A stretch of 46,757 bases of DNA from a bacterium (GCA_024224155.1 JAAENP010000011.1:1-46757); one strand, 5' to 3'. Counted from the stretch's first letter, positions 9,245-17,242 are shown. Translations and numbers: made by a program. The notes: generated by a model not told the origin, from the letters alone.

Positions 9245-10408
9245 GTGACCGAGTACAAGAGACGCTTCAAGACGTTGGCGACCAACGTCGTTCACGCCGG
9301 CACGCCGAGCCCGAGAATCGGCGGCGCAGTGGTGTCGCCGGTCTTCCAGTCGGCCAACTATCTGATGGCGGACGAGGCCGCATATGACGAGGTGCGCTAT
9401 CTCCGGCTGTCCAACTCTCCCAGCCACCTGACGCTCCAGGCGCGCCTGGCGGTGATCGAGTCCGCCGAGCAGGCGCTGGTCACCGCCAGCGGCATGGCGG
9501 CGATTTCAAACGCTTTGCTGGCGTTCGTCGGCAGTGGCGAGCATGTTCTGACCCAGAGGACGCTCTACGGCGGCACCCAGAGCCTGCTGGACCACGACGC
9601 GCCCCGGCTGGGGATCTCACACAGCCCGATCGACTTGAGCGCGCCCGACACCTGGGGGGACGCGCTCCGTTCGGAGACCCGGATGGTCTACGTGGAGTCG
9701 ATCACCAACCCGCTGATGGAGGTCGGGGATCTCGCCGGGATCGCGGCGTTTGCCCGCGAGCACGGCCTAATCTCGGTGATCGACAACACTTTCGCGACGC
9801 CGGTTAATTTTCGTCCGCTGGAGGTCGGGTTCGATCTGGTCGTTCATAGCGCCACCAAATACCTGAACGGCCATAGCGACATCGTTGCGGGTGCGGTGAT
9901 CGGTTCGGCCGAGAAGGTCGAGAGGGTGCGTCAGCTCATGCTCCACACCGGGGGCTCGGCCGACCCGCACGCTTGCTTTTTATTCGAGCGGGGCCTGAAG
10001 ACGCTGGCGCTTCGCATGGAGCGCCACAACCGGAACGGCCTCGCGGTGGCCGAGTTTCTCTCCAACCACGGGGCGGTAGAGAACGTGAACTATCCCGGGT
10101 TGGAGAGCGATCCTGGGCATGTCTACGCTCGCGAGCTGTTTACCGGCACATCGGGAATGCTCTCGTTCTATCTGGGGTCGAGCGAGGCCGCCGAGCGATT
10201 CCTCGAGCGCGTGCGAATCCCGGTGCATGCGGCCAGTCTCGGAGGGCCCGAAACACTGGTCGTGCGCCCGGCTCGCAGCTCCCACCTGGGCCAAACGCCG
10301 GAGGAGAGGGAGCGGCTGAAGATCACCGAAGACCTGGTGCGGGTCTCGGTCGGGATAGAAGATCTCGACGAGCTGATAGAGGACTTCGATAATGCGCTGT
10401 CGGGCTAG
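9245..10408 (+). CDS. Cys/Met-metabolism PLP-dependent enzyme (trans-sulfuration family)
   Basis: A 387-aa PLP enzyme of the cystathionine gamma-synthase / methionine gamma-lyase / O-acyl-homoserine sulfhydrylase family, cytosolic. GTG start with AAGGGA about 7 nt upstream. Diagnostic segments are ATNVVHAG (N-terminus), LVTASGMAAISNALLAF (PLP phosphate loop), LMEVGDLAGIAAFAR, VIDNTFATPVNFRPLE, and HSATKYLNGHSDIVAGAV with Schiff-base Lys 205. The C-terminal part has SLGGPETLVVRPARSSH. The length is normal for the family. Sequence alone does not separate synthase, sulfhydrylase and lyase activity. The gene stands alone; neighbours give no pathway clue. Confidence 0.9.
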   Translation: MTEYKRRFKTLATNVVHAGTPSPRIGGAVVSPVFQSANYLMADEAAYDEVRYLRLSNSPSHLTLQARLAVIESAEQALVTASGMAAISNALLAFVGSGEHVLTQRTLYGGTQSLLDHDAPRLGISHSPIDLSAPDTWGDALRSETRMVYVESITNPLMEVGDLAGIAAFAREHGLISVIDNTFATPVNFRPLEVGFDLVVHSATKYLNGHSDIVAGAVIGSAEKVERVRQLMLHTGGSADPHACFLFERGLKTLALRMERHNRNGLAVAEFLSNHGAVENVNYPGLESDPGHVYARELFTGTSGMLSFYLGSSEAAERFLERVRIPVHAASLGGPETLVVRPARSSHLGQTPEERERLKITEDLVRVSVGIEDLDELIEDFDNALSG

Positions 10409-10465
10409 CGGCTCGATCCGCCCATCAGATCAGGTCGGCGCTTTCAACAATCCGCTCGAGCCGGT

Positions 10466-11290
10466 TCAGATTTCGTTGGAATCACCGGTTGAAGAGCCGG
10501 GCGTGGACACGGCTTGCTCGGCGGATGCCTGCGAGCTTGGAGAGACTCCGTTTCCCTGCACCTCGTGCGCGACCGAGCGGTCGATCCAGCGCTTCTGGAG
10601 CCAGCGCACCCCGAAGAGGTCCGCGATCCCGCGCCACAGCCGGTTGTGGACACCGTACTTGCTCGTGCCGAAGCGTCTCGGTCGGTGGTTGACCTCGATC
10701 TCGCGGATGCGGGCACCGTTGAGCCGTAGGAGCGTGGGCAGAAACCGGTGCATGCCGTCGAAGACCGGCAGCAGCCGCAGATACTCGGCTCGATAGGCTC
10801 TCAAGGAGCAGCCGACGTCGGTGATCGACTCGGCGGTCATCCAGTTGCGCGCACCGTTCGCGATTCGAGAGGAGACCCTGCGCAGCCAGCTGTCCTGGCG
10901 CCGGGCTCGGATACCGCAAACGACATCGCAGTCGTCGAGCTCCTCGAGCAGCCGAGGAATATCGGCCGGGTCGTTCTGGAGATCGGCGTCCAGGGTCACC
11001 ACGATGGCGCCGCGGGCGTGCTCGAAACCGGATATGAGAGCTGCGGACTGGCCCAGGTTGCGCTCGTGCCTGATCAAGCGCACGTGCTCATTGGCGGCAG
11101 CGAGCTGACGCATGACCCCGGCCGAGGCGTCGGTCGAGGCATCGTCGATCAGGAGTATCTCGTAGGTCGACTCGGCCCAGGACAGCGCCTTGCGGATCTC
11201 GGAGACCAGAATGGGCAGGTTTTCCGCCTCGTTGTAGGCGGGAACGATGATCGACAGCTCGGGCTCTTGTGGACGCGCGGATTCGCTCAT
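10466..11290 (-). CDS. Family 2 glycosyltransferase, dolichyl-phosphate-mannose-synthase-like
   Basis: A 274-aa GT-A enzyme predicted to move a sugar from a nucleotide donor to a polyprenyl phosphate at the inner membrane. Motifs: LSIIVPAYNEAENLP, LIDDASTDAS, RHERNLGQSAALISGF, the metal-binding TLDADLQNDP, and FLPTLLRLNGARIREIEVNH, typical of the DPM1 group. There is no C-terminal membrane pair, so it is the short soluble/peripheral form. The last about 30 residues are Ser/Gln/Ala-rich and probably disordered. A good promoter (TTGGGA-17-TACAAT) lies upstream. Convergent with the PLP enzyme. Confidence 0.87.
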   Translation of the reverse strand: MSESARPQEPELSIIVPAYNEAENLPILVSEIRKALSWAESTYEILLIDDASTDASAGVMRQLAAANEHVRLIRHERNLGQSAALISGFEHARGAIVVTLDADLQNDPADIPRLLEELDDCDVVCGIRARRQDSWLRRVSSRIANGARNWMTAESITDVGCSLRAYRAEYLRLLPVFDGMHRFLPTLLRLNGARIREIEVNHRPRRFGTSKYGVHNRLWRGIADLFGVRWLQKRWIDRSVAHEVQGNGVSPSSQASAEQAVSTPGSSTGDSNEI

Positions 11291-11321
11291 GGGGCGGCTC
11301 GAGATCGGCGAGGAAGCACGG

Positions 11322-11350
11322 ATTGTAACCCCTCACCGCCGGTTTCCCAA
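11322..11350 (-). promoter_or_regulatory. Promoter of the glycosyltransferase gene
   Basis: On the minus strand TTGGGA (11350-11345), a 17-bp spacer and TACAAT (11327-11322) give a good sigma-70-like promoter. The predicted start is about 25 nt upstream of ATG 11290. Confidence 0.5.
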
Positions 11351-11463
11351 TCGTTGCGGTCGCTTCCGCAGGCCGCCAGAGTCAACAGGATCATCGCATT
11401 TGAGGCCTTTCGGGCCCGATTCATGAGACCCATTGTGTCATCGCCGGTCGGGCTCCCTCCGCC

Positions 11464-11492
11464 TTGCTCCGGTCCAAGTGCTGTCATAGACT
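11464..11492 (+). promoter_or_regulatory. Candidate promoter of the cytochrome oxidase operon
   Basis: TTGCTC (11464-11469), 17 bp and TAGACT (11487-11492) would start transcription near 11499, about 70 nt before subunit I. The leader contains a short G/C hairpin (aggggccccgcccctt, about 11526-11541). The match is modest (3/6 and 4/6). Confidence 0.3.
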
Positions 11493-11567
11493 CCGCCGGA
11501 CTCTTGGACAGAGGGATCGTCTGTGAGGGGCCCCGCCCCTTGAGAAACAGCCAGTGAGGGTTTGCGG

Positions 11568-13343
11568 ATGAGTGTATTGGAGAAGCCGCCGCCGGAGGCG
11601 GAGGAGCACACCGGCCATCATCACCACGACCCGTTCTGGAGGAGGTACATCTTCTCCCAGGACCACAAGGTGATCGGGCTCCAGTATGCCTTGACCGCCA
11701 TGTTCTTCCTGCTTTTCGGCTTTTTTCTGATGATCCTGATGCGCTGGCAGTTGGCATGGCCCGGCCGGCCCATTCCGCTGATCGCGGGCCTGTTGGGCGA
11801 AGCGAATGCCCCGGGCGGGATCATGCTGCCCGAGTTCTATAACCAGCTCGGCGCGATGCACGGCACCATCATGGTGTTCCTAGGCGTCGTTCCGCTGCTG
11901 GTCGGCGCTTTCGGCAACTACGTGGTGCCACTCCAGATCGGCGCCCCCGACATGGCGTTTCCGAAGCTCAACATGGCGAGTTACTGGTGCTACCTGCCGG
12001 GCGGCCTGGTCATGTTCTCGAGTTTCTTCGTGCCCGGAGGGGCGGCGAACTCGGGCTGGACGTCGTATCCGCCGCTCTCGACCATCGCCACCCAGGGTCA
12101 GACCTGGTGGCTCATCGGAATGGTGCTGCTAATCACGTCTTCGCTCCTGGGCTCGGTCAACTTCATCGTGACCATTTTCCAGCTTCGGGCCAAGGGGCTG
12201 ACCTTCATGAAGCTGCCGTTCTTCGTTCATGCGCAGCTGGTGACCTCCTTCCTCTTGCTGCTGGCCTTTCCGCCGCTCGAGGCTGCCGGCATCTTCCAGC
12301 TCCTGGACCGGGTTCTCAATACCAGCTTCTTCTCGCCCAGCGGCCTGGTCGTCGCCGGCGAGGTGGTCGACAAGGTCGGTGGCGGCAGCCCGCTGCTCTG
12401 GCAGCACCTGTTCTGGTTTCTGGCGCACCCGGAGGTCTATGTCTTGATCCTGCCGGCCATGGGCATCGTGGCCGAGGTGATCGCCAACAACACCAGAAAG
12501 CCCCTGTGGGGCTACAAGTCGATGGTCTACGCCTCGATCTTCCTCGGTTTCATGTCGTTCATCGTTTGGGCCCATCACATGTTCCTGACTGGAATGGGCA
12601 CGACCATCAGCTCCTTCTTCCAGACCACGACGATGATCATCTCGGTGCCCTCGGTGGTGATTCTGAGCGCTCTGCTGATCTCGCTCTGGGGGGGCTCGAT
12701 CCGCTTCAACACCCCGATGCTGTTCGCGCTCGCGTTCCTGCCCATGTTCGGCATCGGCGGTTTGACCGGGCTGCCCCTGGGGCTCGCGCCGACCGATATC
12801 CACCTGCACGACACCTACTATGTGATCGGGCATTTCCACTACGTCGTGGCACCGGGGACGATCTTCGCGATCTTCGCCGGGATCTACTACTGGTTCCCGA
12901 AGATCACCGGCCGGAAGCTGAGCGAAGGTCTCGGCAAGCTTCATTTCTGGCCGTCGTTCATCTTCATCAACGGCATCTTCGGGCCGATGTTCATCCAGGG
13001 CCTGGCCGGCGTGTCGCGGCGGCTCTGGGACGGCGGTCAGCAGTACGCCCATGCCCAGCCGGTGCTCGAATGGAACGTCTTCATGTCAATGAGCGCGTTC
13101 GGCCTGCTGATCGCGCAGCTGCCCTTCATCGTCAATCTGTTCTGGTCGATCAGGAAGGGTCAGAAGGTCGACTCCAACCCCTGGCAGGCGACGACGCTCG
13201 AATGGGCGGCGGCGCCGTCGCCACCGATCGGGCACGGCAACTTCCATGAGGTGCCGGTGGTTCATCACGGACCCTATGAGTACAGCGCTCCGGGAGCTCC
13301 GAACGGCTATCTCCCGCAGACCGCCCCGGGGAAGGAGGGCTAG
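11568..13343 (+). CDS. ctaD: Heme-copper oxidase subunit I (cytochrome c oxidase, alternative A-type)
   Basis: A 591-aa polytopic inner-membrane catalytic subunit that reduces O2 at a heme-CuB centre. ATG 11568 has TGAGGG about 8 nt upstream. Binding residues seen: heme His in QLGAMHGTIM; HPEVY with CuB His 287, Glu 289 and cross-link Tyr 291; AHHMF with CuB His 336/337; and GHFHYVV for the heme a3/heme a His pair. D-channel residues are present (GAPDMAFPKLN, D128 and N135). The K-channel Lys is absent: SVPSVVILSALL has Ile 365 where canonical A1 enzymes have Lys of GIKVFSW. A His-rich N-terminus (HTGHHHHDP) precedes the first helix. The segment SLWGGSIRFNTPMLFALAF resembles alternative (coxN-like) oxidases, from memory. 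It begins a six-gene operon. Confidence 0.93.
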   Translation: MSVLEKPPPEAEEHTGHHHHDPFWRRYIFSQDHKVIGLQYALTAMFFLLFGFFLMILMRWQLAWPGRPIPLIAGLLGEANAPGGIMLPEFYNQLGAMHGTIMVFLGVVPLLVGAFGNYVVPLQIGAPDMAFPKLNMASYWCYLPGGLVMFSSFFVPGGAANSGWTSYPPLSTIATQGQTWWLIGMVLLITSSLLGSVNFIVTIFQLRAKGLTFMKLPFFVHAQLVTSFLLLLAFPPLEAAGIFQLLDRVLNTSFFSPSGLVVAGEVVDKVGGGSPLLWQHLFWFLAHPEVYVLILPAMGIVAEVIANNTRKPLWGYKSMVYASIFLGFMSFIVWAHHMFLTGMGTTISSFFQTTTMIISVPSVVILSALLISLWGGSIRFNTPMLFALAFLPMFGIGGLTGLPLGLAPTDIHLHDTYYVIGHFHYVVAPGTIFAIFAGIYYWFPKITGRKLSEGLGKLHFWPSFIFINGIFGPMFIQGLAGVSRRLWDGGQQYAHAQPVLEWNVFMSMSAFGLLIAQLPFIVNLFWSIRKGQKVDSNPWQATTLEWAAAPSPPIGHGNFHEVPVVHHGPYEYSAPGAPNGYLPQTAPGKEG

Positions 13344-13345
13344 AG

Positions 13346-13987
13346 GTGCAGATTCCCTACACCGTCGAAGAACGGCCGGATACCGGTCTGTACAATGCCA
13401 AGCTCGGAATCTGGCTGTTCCTGGCTTCCGAGGTGATGCTCTTCGGAGCGCTCTTCTCGTCGTACGTGCTGCTTCGAACCGGTGACCCGGGATTCATGAC
13501 GATTCCGCACGAGGTGGCCGAAGCGCTGGGCCTGCACGGCGAAGCGCATCGGTGGTCGGACGAATTGAGCGTTCCACTCGCCTTCGTCAACACGCTGGTC
13601 CTCATCTTCTCCAGTGTCACGATCGTCATGTCCTGGGCGTCTTTGCGTTTGAAGGAGTTCGCCAAGTTCCGGCTCTGGATGGGCCTGACGATCCTCTGCG
13701 CGTTCGGTTTCATGGGCATCAAGGCCGTCGAGTACTCGGCCAAGTTTTCACATCACCTGTATCCTGAGACCTCGAACTTCCTGGGCATCTACTTCACGCT
13801 CACCGGTTTGCACGGTCTTCACGTAGTCGGCGGTTTGATCGTTCTGGTCTACCTCTGGGGACCGGGCTCGAAGATGTGGAAGAGCCAGCCTCGGCGATTC
13901 GTGAACCGGGTCGAGACGGTGGGTCTCTACTGGCATTTTGTCGATCTGGTTTGGATCTTCCTGTTTCCCACGCTTTATCTTCTGTAA
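13346..13987 (+). CDS. ctaE: Cytochrome c oxidase subunit III
   Basis: A 213-aa membrane subunit starting at GTG 13346, two nt after the subunit I stop, with GGAGGGC overlapping the end of subunit I as ribosome site. About five transmembrane helices, the usual number for short bacterial subunit III. Family segments: GIWLFLASEVMLFGALFSSY near the N-terminus, ending FGALF with the conserved lipid-side Glu in ASEVM; FTLTGLHGLHVVGGLIVL; and the C-terminal YWHFVDLVWIFLFPTLYL. It stabilises subunit I turnover in the inner membrane. Confidence 0.92.
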   Translation: MQIPYTVEERPDTGLYNAKLGIWLFLASEVMLFGALFSSYVLLRTGDPGFMTIPHEVAEALGLHGEAHRWSDELSVPLAFVNTLVLIFSSVTIVMSWASLRLKEFAKFRLWMGLTILCAFGFMGIKAVEYSAKFSHHLYPETSNFLGIYFTLTGLHGLHVVGGLIVLVYLWGPGSKMWKSQPRRFVNRVETVGLYWHFVDLVWIFLFPTLYLL

Positions 13988-14001
13988 AGGGGCCGACAAC
14001 G

Positions 14002-14304
14002 ATGGGTGGTCATTCAGCGGAAGAGATTCGCAGCGAGATTCGGCGCTACTGGATTATCGGTCTGGCACTGTTTCTGCTGACGGTCATCACGGTCACGGTC
14101 AGCTATCTGGATGTCGCGCCGGCGACGGCGGTGTTCATAGCTCTGCTTATCGCGTGCATCAAGGCAGGGCTCGTTGCCGCGGTCTTCATGCACTTGATTT
14201 CCGAGAAACAGGCGATCTATGCGTTGTTGATCTTGACGGCGGTCTTCTTTGGCGCGCTGATGATTCTGCCCATCGGTACGCGTGCCAGCCAGATTCCACT
14301 GTAA
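14002..14304 (+). CDS. Cytochrome c oxidase subunit IV (prokaryotic type)
   Basis: A 100-aa membrane protein with three predicted helices. ATG 14002 is preceded by AAAGGGG about 10 nt upstream; a longer in-frame version from 13876 would overlap subunit III and is rejected. The segments SYLDVAPATAVFIALLIACIKAGLVAAVFMHL and LLILTAVFFGALMIL (read here in pieces) match small COX4_pro-type subunits, with the KAGLVAAVFMHL motif most telling. Third gene of the oxidase operon. Confidence 0.85.
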   Translation: MGGHSAEEIRSEIRRYWIIGLALFLLTVITVTVSYLDVAPATAVFIALLIACIKAGLVAAVFMHLISEKQAIYALLILTAVFFGALMILPIGTRASQIPL

Positions 14305-14314
14305 AGAGCCAGCC

Positions 14315-14521
14315 ATGTCACTCAAGGCCTTTCATATCTTCTTCGTTGCGGTCAGCGTGCTGATGTGTCTGGGCGTCGGCGCCTGGGGAACCGACCAGTA
14401 CCTGGAGCGTGGCAATGGCACCGGTCTCGGCCTGGCGGTCCTGTGCTTTGTGCTCGGGGCGGGTCTCATCGTCTACGGCTTCAAGGTCTACAAGAAGTTG
14501 TCGGAACTCGATGAGAAGTAG
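14315..14521 (+). CDS. Small two-helix membrane protein in the oxidase operon
   Basis: A 68-aa protein starting at ATG 14315, 10 nt after the subunit IV stop, with AAAGAG as a weak ribosome site. Two hydrophobic segments (FHIFFVAVSVLMCLGVGAW and AVLCFVLGAGLIVYGF) are joined by a short polar turn (GTDQYLERGNGTG), and the tail is charged (KVYKKLSELDEK). Probably an accessory or assembly subunit of the oxidase; I recognise no named family. Its stop overlaps the next start (ATGAGAAGTAG), indicating coupling. Confidence 0.75.
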   Translation: MSLKAFHIFFVAVSVLMCLGVGAWGTDQYLERGNGTGLGLAVLCFVLGAGLIVYGFKVYKKLSELDEK

Positions 14522-14783
14522 CCGGCGAGCCCTGGCGCTGGCGGCCGCGGCGGTTTTGACTCTGGCTTTCGGCCTGGCCGAGCCGGCCGGCGCGTGCGCG
14601 GTCTGCTACGGCGGGGAGGGCTCGGACATGACGGCCGGAATGAACAACGGCATCGTCACCCTTCTGGGAGTGGTCGCCGTTGTGCAAGTCGGCTTCGTGG
14701 GCTTGTTTGGATCGATTTGGTACCGCACCCGGAAGCTACGAAGGCTGAGGGAGCAGTTCCACCTGATCGAGGGAGAACGATAG
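14511..14783 (+). CDS. Small exported/membrane protein with CAVCYG motif, oxidase operon
   Basis: A 90-aa protein. ATG 14511 overlaps the end of the preceding gene; the longer upstream frame is out-of-frame read-through. An N-terminal signal peptide ends near GACAVC. The mature part begins with a CxxC motif (CAVCYGGEGSD), followed by one transmembrane helix (IVTLLGVVAVVQVGFVGLF) and a basic cytoplasmic tail (YRTRKLRRLREQF). The CxxC placed at the periplasmic edge suggests a redox or copper-handling role for CuA/CuB assembly; this is inference from position and motif only. Confidence 0.75.
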   Translation: MRSSRRALALAAAAVLTLAFGLAEPAGACAVCYGGEGSDMTAGMNNGIVTLLGVVAVVQVGFVGLFGSIWYRTRKLRRLREQFHLIEGER

Positions 14784-15629
14784 ATGAAGAATTTTCTCGC
14801 CCGCTGGATGCCCATCGACGCGTCGACGCACGGCGCCCAGCTCGACAACATGAACGCTCTGGTGCACTGGTTGATGGCTCTTCTGTTCGTCGGCTGGGCG
14901 ATCTACTTCCTCGTCGTGCTCTTTCGATTCCGAGCGGGCAAGAGCCCGCAGGCCAGCTATGAGGGCTCCAAGTCACATGTCTCGACCTGGCTCGAGGTCG
15001 GTGTGGTCGTGTTCGAAGCGATTATTCTGATTGGTTTTGCGATCCCGGCTTGGGCGCGCTGGGTGGCGCCGCATGCGGAGGATGCCAATCCGCTGGAGAT
15101 CCGAGTGGTCGGCGAGCAGTTTGCGTGGAATATCCACTATCCCGGAGAGGATGGCGTGTTCGGCCGTTCGGACCCGCACCTGATGGCCGGCGGCACCAAC
15201 CCGCTCGGCCTCGATCCCGAGGATCCCGCCAGCCACGATGATGTCGTTTCGGTCAACCAGCTTCACCTTCCGGTCGATCGGCCGATCACAGTGCTGTTGT
15301 CGACCAAGGACGTGATTCACAGCTTTTTCCTACCCGTGATGAGGGTCAAACAGGACGCGATTCCCGGGCAGGAGATCCCGGTTCGGTTCACGGCCAAGAT
15401 GACGACGCCCGAGGAATCGACGTTTCCCGGTTGTGCCGCCGAGAAGACCTGCTGGGAAATCGCCTGTGCGCAGCTCTGCGGCCTCGGTCACTACCGGATG
15501 AGGGGTTTCTACACGGTCCATGAAGAGAGTGGCTTCGAATCGTGGCTGGCGGCCCAAGATCCCTTCGTCGCGCCCGCGCCCGAGCCCGAACCCGAACCCA
15601 TGGCGGAAGCCGCCGAGCCGGCGGCCTAG
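14784..15629 (+). CDS. ctaC: Cytochrome c oxidase subunit II (CuA)
   Basis: A 281-aa subunit, ATG directly after the previous stop with GAGGGAG about 9 nt upstream. Two N-terminal helices (about residues 28-48 and 70-92) hold a periplasmic cupredoxin domain. The CuA site is complete: His in KDVIHSFFLP, then CAQLCGLGHYRM supplying two Cys, His and Met. An extra Cys pair (FPGCAAEKTCWEIA) precedes it. There is no fused cytochrome c domain, so it should accept electrons from a soluble or separate cytochrome c. The C-terminus is a Pro/Glu/Ala tail (PAPEPEPEPMAEAAEPAA). Unusually, subunit II is the last gene of the operon instead of the first. Confidence 0.93.
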   Translation: MKNFLARWMPIDASTHGAQLDNMNALVHWLMALLFVGWAIYFLVVLFRFRAGKSPQASYEGSKSHVSTWLEVGVVVFEAIILIGFAIPAWARWVAPHAEDANPLEIRVVGEQFAWNIHYPGEDGVFGRSDPHLMAGGTNPLGLDPEDPASHDDVVSVNQLHLPVDRPITVLLSTKDVIHSFFLPVMRVKQDAIPGQEIPVRFTAKMTTPEESTFPGCAAEKTCWEIACAQLCGLGHYRMRGFYTVHEESGFESWLAAQDPFVAPAPEPEPEPMAEAAEPAA

Positions 15630-15685
15630 CTCGCCACCGGGCTTGGATCGATCCGTTGGTCGAGAAGGGCTGACCGGGGCGCGTT

Positions 15686-16288
15686 TTGAAGCATATTGTC
15701 ACCGGTTCGGACGGCGTCGAGCGCTGCTGGTGGTGCGGCGCCGATCCCGAGTACGTCCGCTATCACGACACCGAGTGGGGCTTCCCGGTTTCGGACGACA
15801 TCCGCCTGTTCGAGAAAGTCTCGCTCGAGGGGTTTCAGGCGGGGCTGAGCTGGCTCACGATTCTGCGCAAGCGCGAGAATTTCCGGCGGGCGTTTCGAGG
15901 TTTCGATTTCGAGAAGGTAGCGCGGTTCAACCAGCGCAGCGTGGAACGTCTACTCCGCGATTCCGGCATCGTGCGGCACAGCGGCAAGATCGAGGCGGTC
16001 ATCGGCAACGCCCGCCGAGCCCGGGACTTGGTCGATGAGTTCGGTAGCCTGGCCGCTTTCTTCTGGCAGTTCGAGCCGAAGAAACCGCCCACCGGCCTTC
16101 CCGATAAGACCCCGGAGTCCGTCGCGTTGAGCCAGGACCTGAAGGCTCGAGGCTGGCGCTTCGTGGGGCCGACCACCATGTACGCGTTCATGCAAGCCAT
16201 GGGGCTGGTGAACGATCACCTGCCGGGCTGCGCCGTGCGGGCTCGGGTTGTGGCCGCCCGCAAAGCGTTCAAGGAGCCGGGCAAGTAG
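15686..16288 (+). CDS. tag: DNA-3-methyladenine glycosylase I
   Basis: A 200-aa cytosolic base-excision repair enzyme that removes 3-methyladenine. TTG is the only plausible start, as no ATG or GTG lies before the conserved N-terminus. Zinc-binding residues of the Tag family are present: RCWWCG, YHDTEWG, and NDHLPGC near the C-terminus. Other family blocks: LFEKVSLEGFQAGLSW, TILRKRENFRRAF, and FVGPTTMYAFMQAMGLVNDH. The length is normal. It lies downstream of the oxidase operon but 56 nt away, so it may be separately expressed. Confidence 0.92.
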   Translation: MKHIVTGSDGVERCWWCGADPEYVRYHDTEWGFPVSDDIRLFEKVSLEGFQAGLSWLTILRKRENFRRAFRGFDFEKVARFNQRSVERLLRDSGIVRHSGKIEAVIGNARRARDLVDEFGSLAAFFWQFEPKKPPTGLPDKTPESVALSQDLKARGWRFVGPTTMYAFMQAMGLVNDHLPGCAVRARVVAARKAFKEPGK

Positions 16289-16822
16289 CTGTTCGGAGTG
16301 TAGCGGTCGAACTCCGCTTGCCCTCGAGCGAAGCGAAGGGTGTCAACCGTCTTGGCTGAAGTAGAGCGAGCGGAAAGTAGGCCGCCGGTGCGCTCTTCTC
16401 GCTCGCCGATGGCTCGCTTGCAAGAGGCACGCGGCCGGCCTTTCAAGCGCAGGGGCTCTGACTGCGGGCATCCTTCCGAGAGACTCGGGACAGGAATCGC
16501 TGCTCCTCGCTTCCCCCTCCGCTCGCCACGCTGGCAAGGCCGAGAAAGGCTATTCGCATCGACGGTGGCTGGACATGCGCTGAGGCCGAGCCGATTCGGC
16601 GGGCAGCCGGCCAGGGGGCTCGCCGCAAGCGCTTGCGAGATCGAATCGGAGGCTTCAATAGGCTTGCGCGCAGCGGCGCGAAGGCGAAAGCCGACACTAC
16701 ACAGGCCTTCCAGCTCGAGCCGTCCCCTGGCCGGCTGCTCCGCCGATCGGCGCCGAAGCGCAGATTGGAGCGCTGCAGATCTTCCAAGCCCGAGCCCGTC
16801 TCGCCAACGCTACACTACGCCG
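16289..16822 (+). other. 534-bp gene-free, palindrome-rich block bounded by 9-bp inverted repeats
   Basis: No credible gene: the one long frame through it is Arg/Ser-rich read-through with no family resemblance. It holds a 6-bp hairpin CGGAGT/ACTCCG (16294-16316) just after tag, a 14-bp perfect palindrome CGCAAGCGCTTGCG (16624-16637), a 12-bp palindrome CGCCGATCGGCG (16741-16752) and several short gcgaag/cgagcg repeats. AGTGTAGCG (16297-16305) and its exact reverse complement CGCTACACT (16808-16816) bound the block, and the right copy contains the candidate -10 of the next gene. It could be a degenerate non-autonomous element or a structured regulatory region. Confidence 0.5.
16811..16816 (+). 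promoter_or_regulatory. Candidate -10 box (TACACT) giving a leaderless DUF420 mRNA
   Basis: TACACT ends 6 nt before ATG 16823, the spacing at which transcription would begin at the A of the start codon. No Shine-Dalgarno sequence is present. Confidence 0.4.
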
Positions 16823-17242
16823 ATGGACGTCAGCATGCTCCCGTCCGTCAACGCCGGCCTGAACGCCACCGCCGCGGTCTTCTTGATGGTCGGCTACGTT
16901 CTGGTCCGCCAGCGCAAGACCGAAGCCCACCGGGCCGCGATGCTGGCGGCATTGGCCTGTTCGGTTCTCTTTCTGGCTTCGTATCTCTACTACCATTCGC
17001 AGGCGGGGTCGACACGATTCCCCGGCACCAGCACAGCGCGAACGATCTACCTGACGATCCTCCTCACCCACACCGTGCTCGCCGCCACGGTGCCCTTCCT
17101 GGCCGGTATTACCGTCTATCGAGCCCTTCGCGGTCGCTTCGAGAAGCACCGCGCGATCGCGCGCTGGACGCTGCCCGTCTGGCTCTACGTTTCAGTGACC
17201 GGAGTCGTCATCTACTGGATGCTGTACCGGACGAGTTGGTAG
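16823..17242 (+). CDS. DUF420 membrane protein (CtaM/YozB-like)
   Basis: A 139-aa protein with four predicted helices. ATG 16823 is chosen because the upstream extension is low-quality Arg/Ser-rich sequence. Features of the family: an N-terminal VNAGLNATAAVFLMVGY, a cytoplasmic RQRKTEAHRAAM, the second helix running into YLYYHSQAG, TILLTHTVLAATVPF, and a C-terminal FEKHRAIARWTLPVWLYVSVTGVVIY split across helices. Conserved His residues (AHR, YYH, LTHT, KHR) could bind metal or heme. DUF420 proteins such as CtaM are needed for heme-copper oxidase maturation in Firmicutes, and the oxidase operon is about 1.2 kb upstream, which fits. Confidence 0.85.
   Translation: MDVSMLPSVNAGLNATAAVFLMVGYVLVRQRKTEAHRAAMLAALACSVLFLASYLYYHSQAGSTRFPGTSTARTIYLTILLTHTVLAATVPFLAGITVYRALRGRFEKHRAIARWTLPVWLYVSVTGVVIYWMLYRTSW

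Noticed and set aside
10409-10463. CGGCTCGA / TCGAGCCG inverted repeat between convergent genes as terminator
   Set aside because: Eight-base arms are separated by 39 nt and no T-tract follows; too weak to call.
16340-16822. N-terminal extension of the DUF420 gene (160 residues)
   Set aside because: Arg/Ser/Pro-rich sequence without domains; the family starts at ATG 16823. The DNA is treated as a non-coding block.
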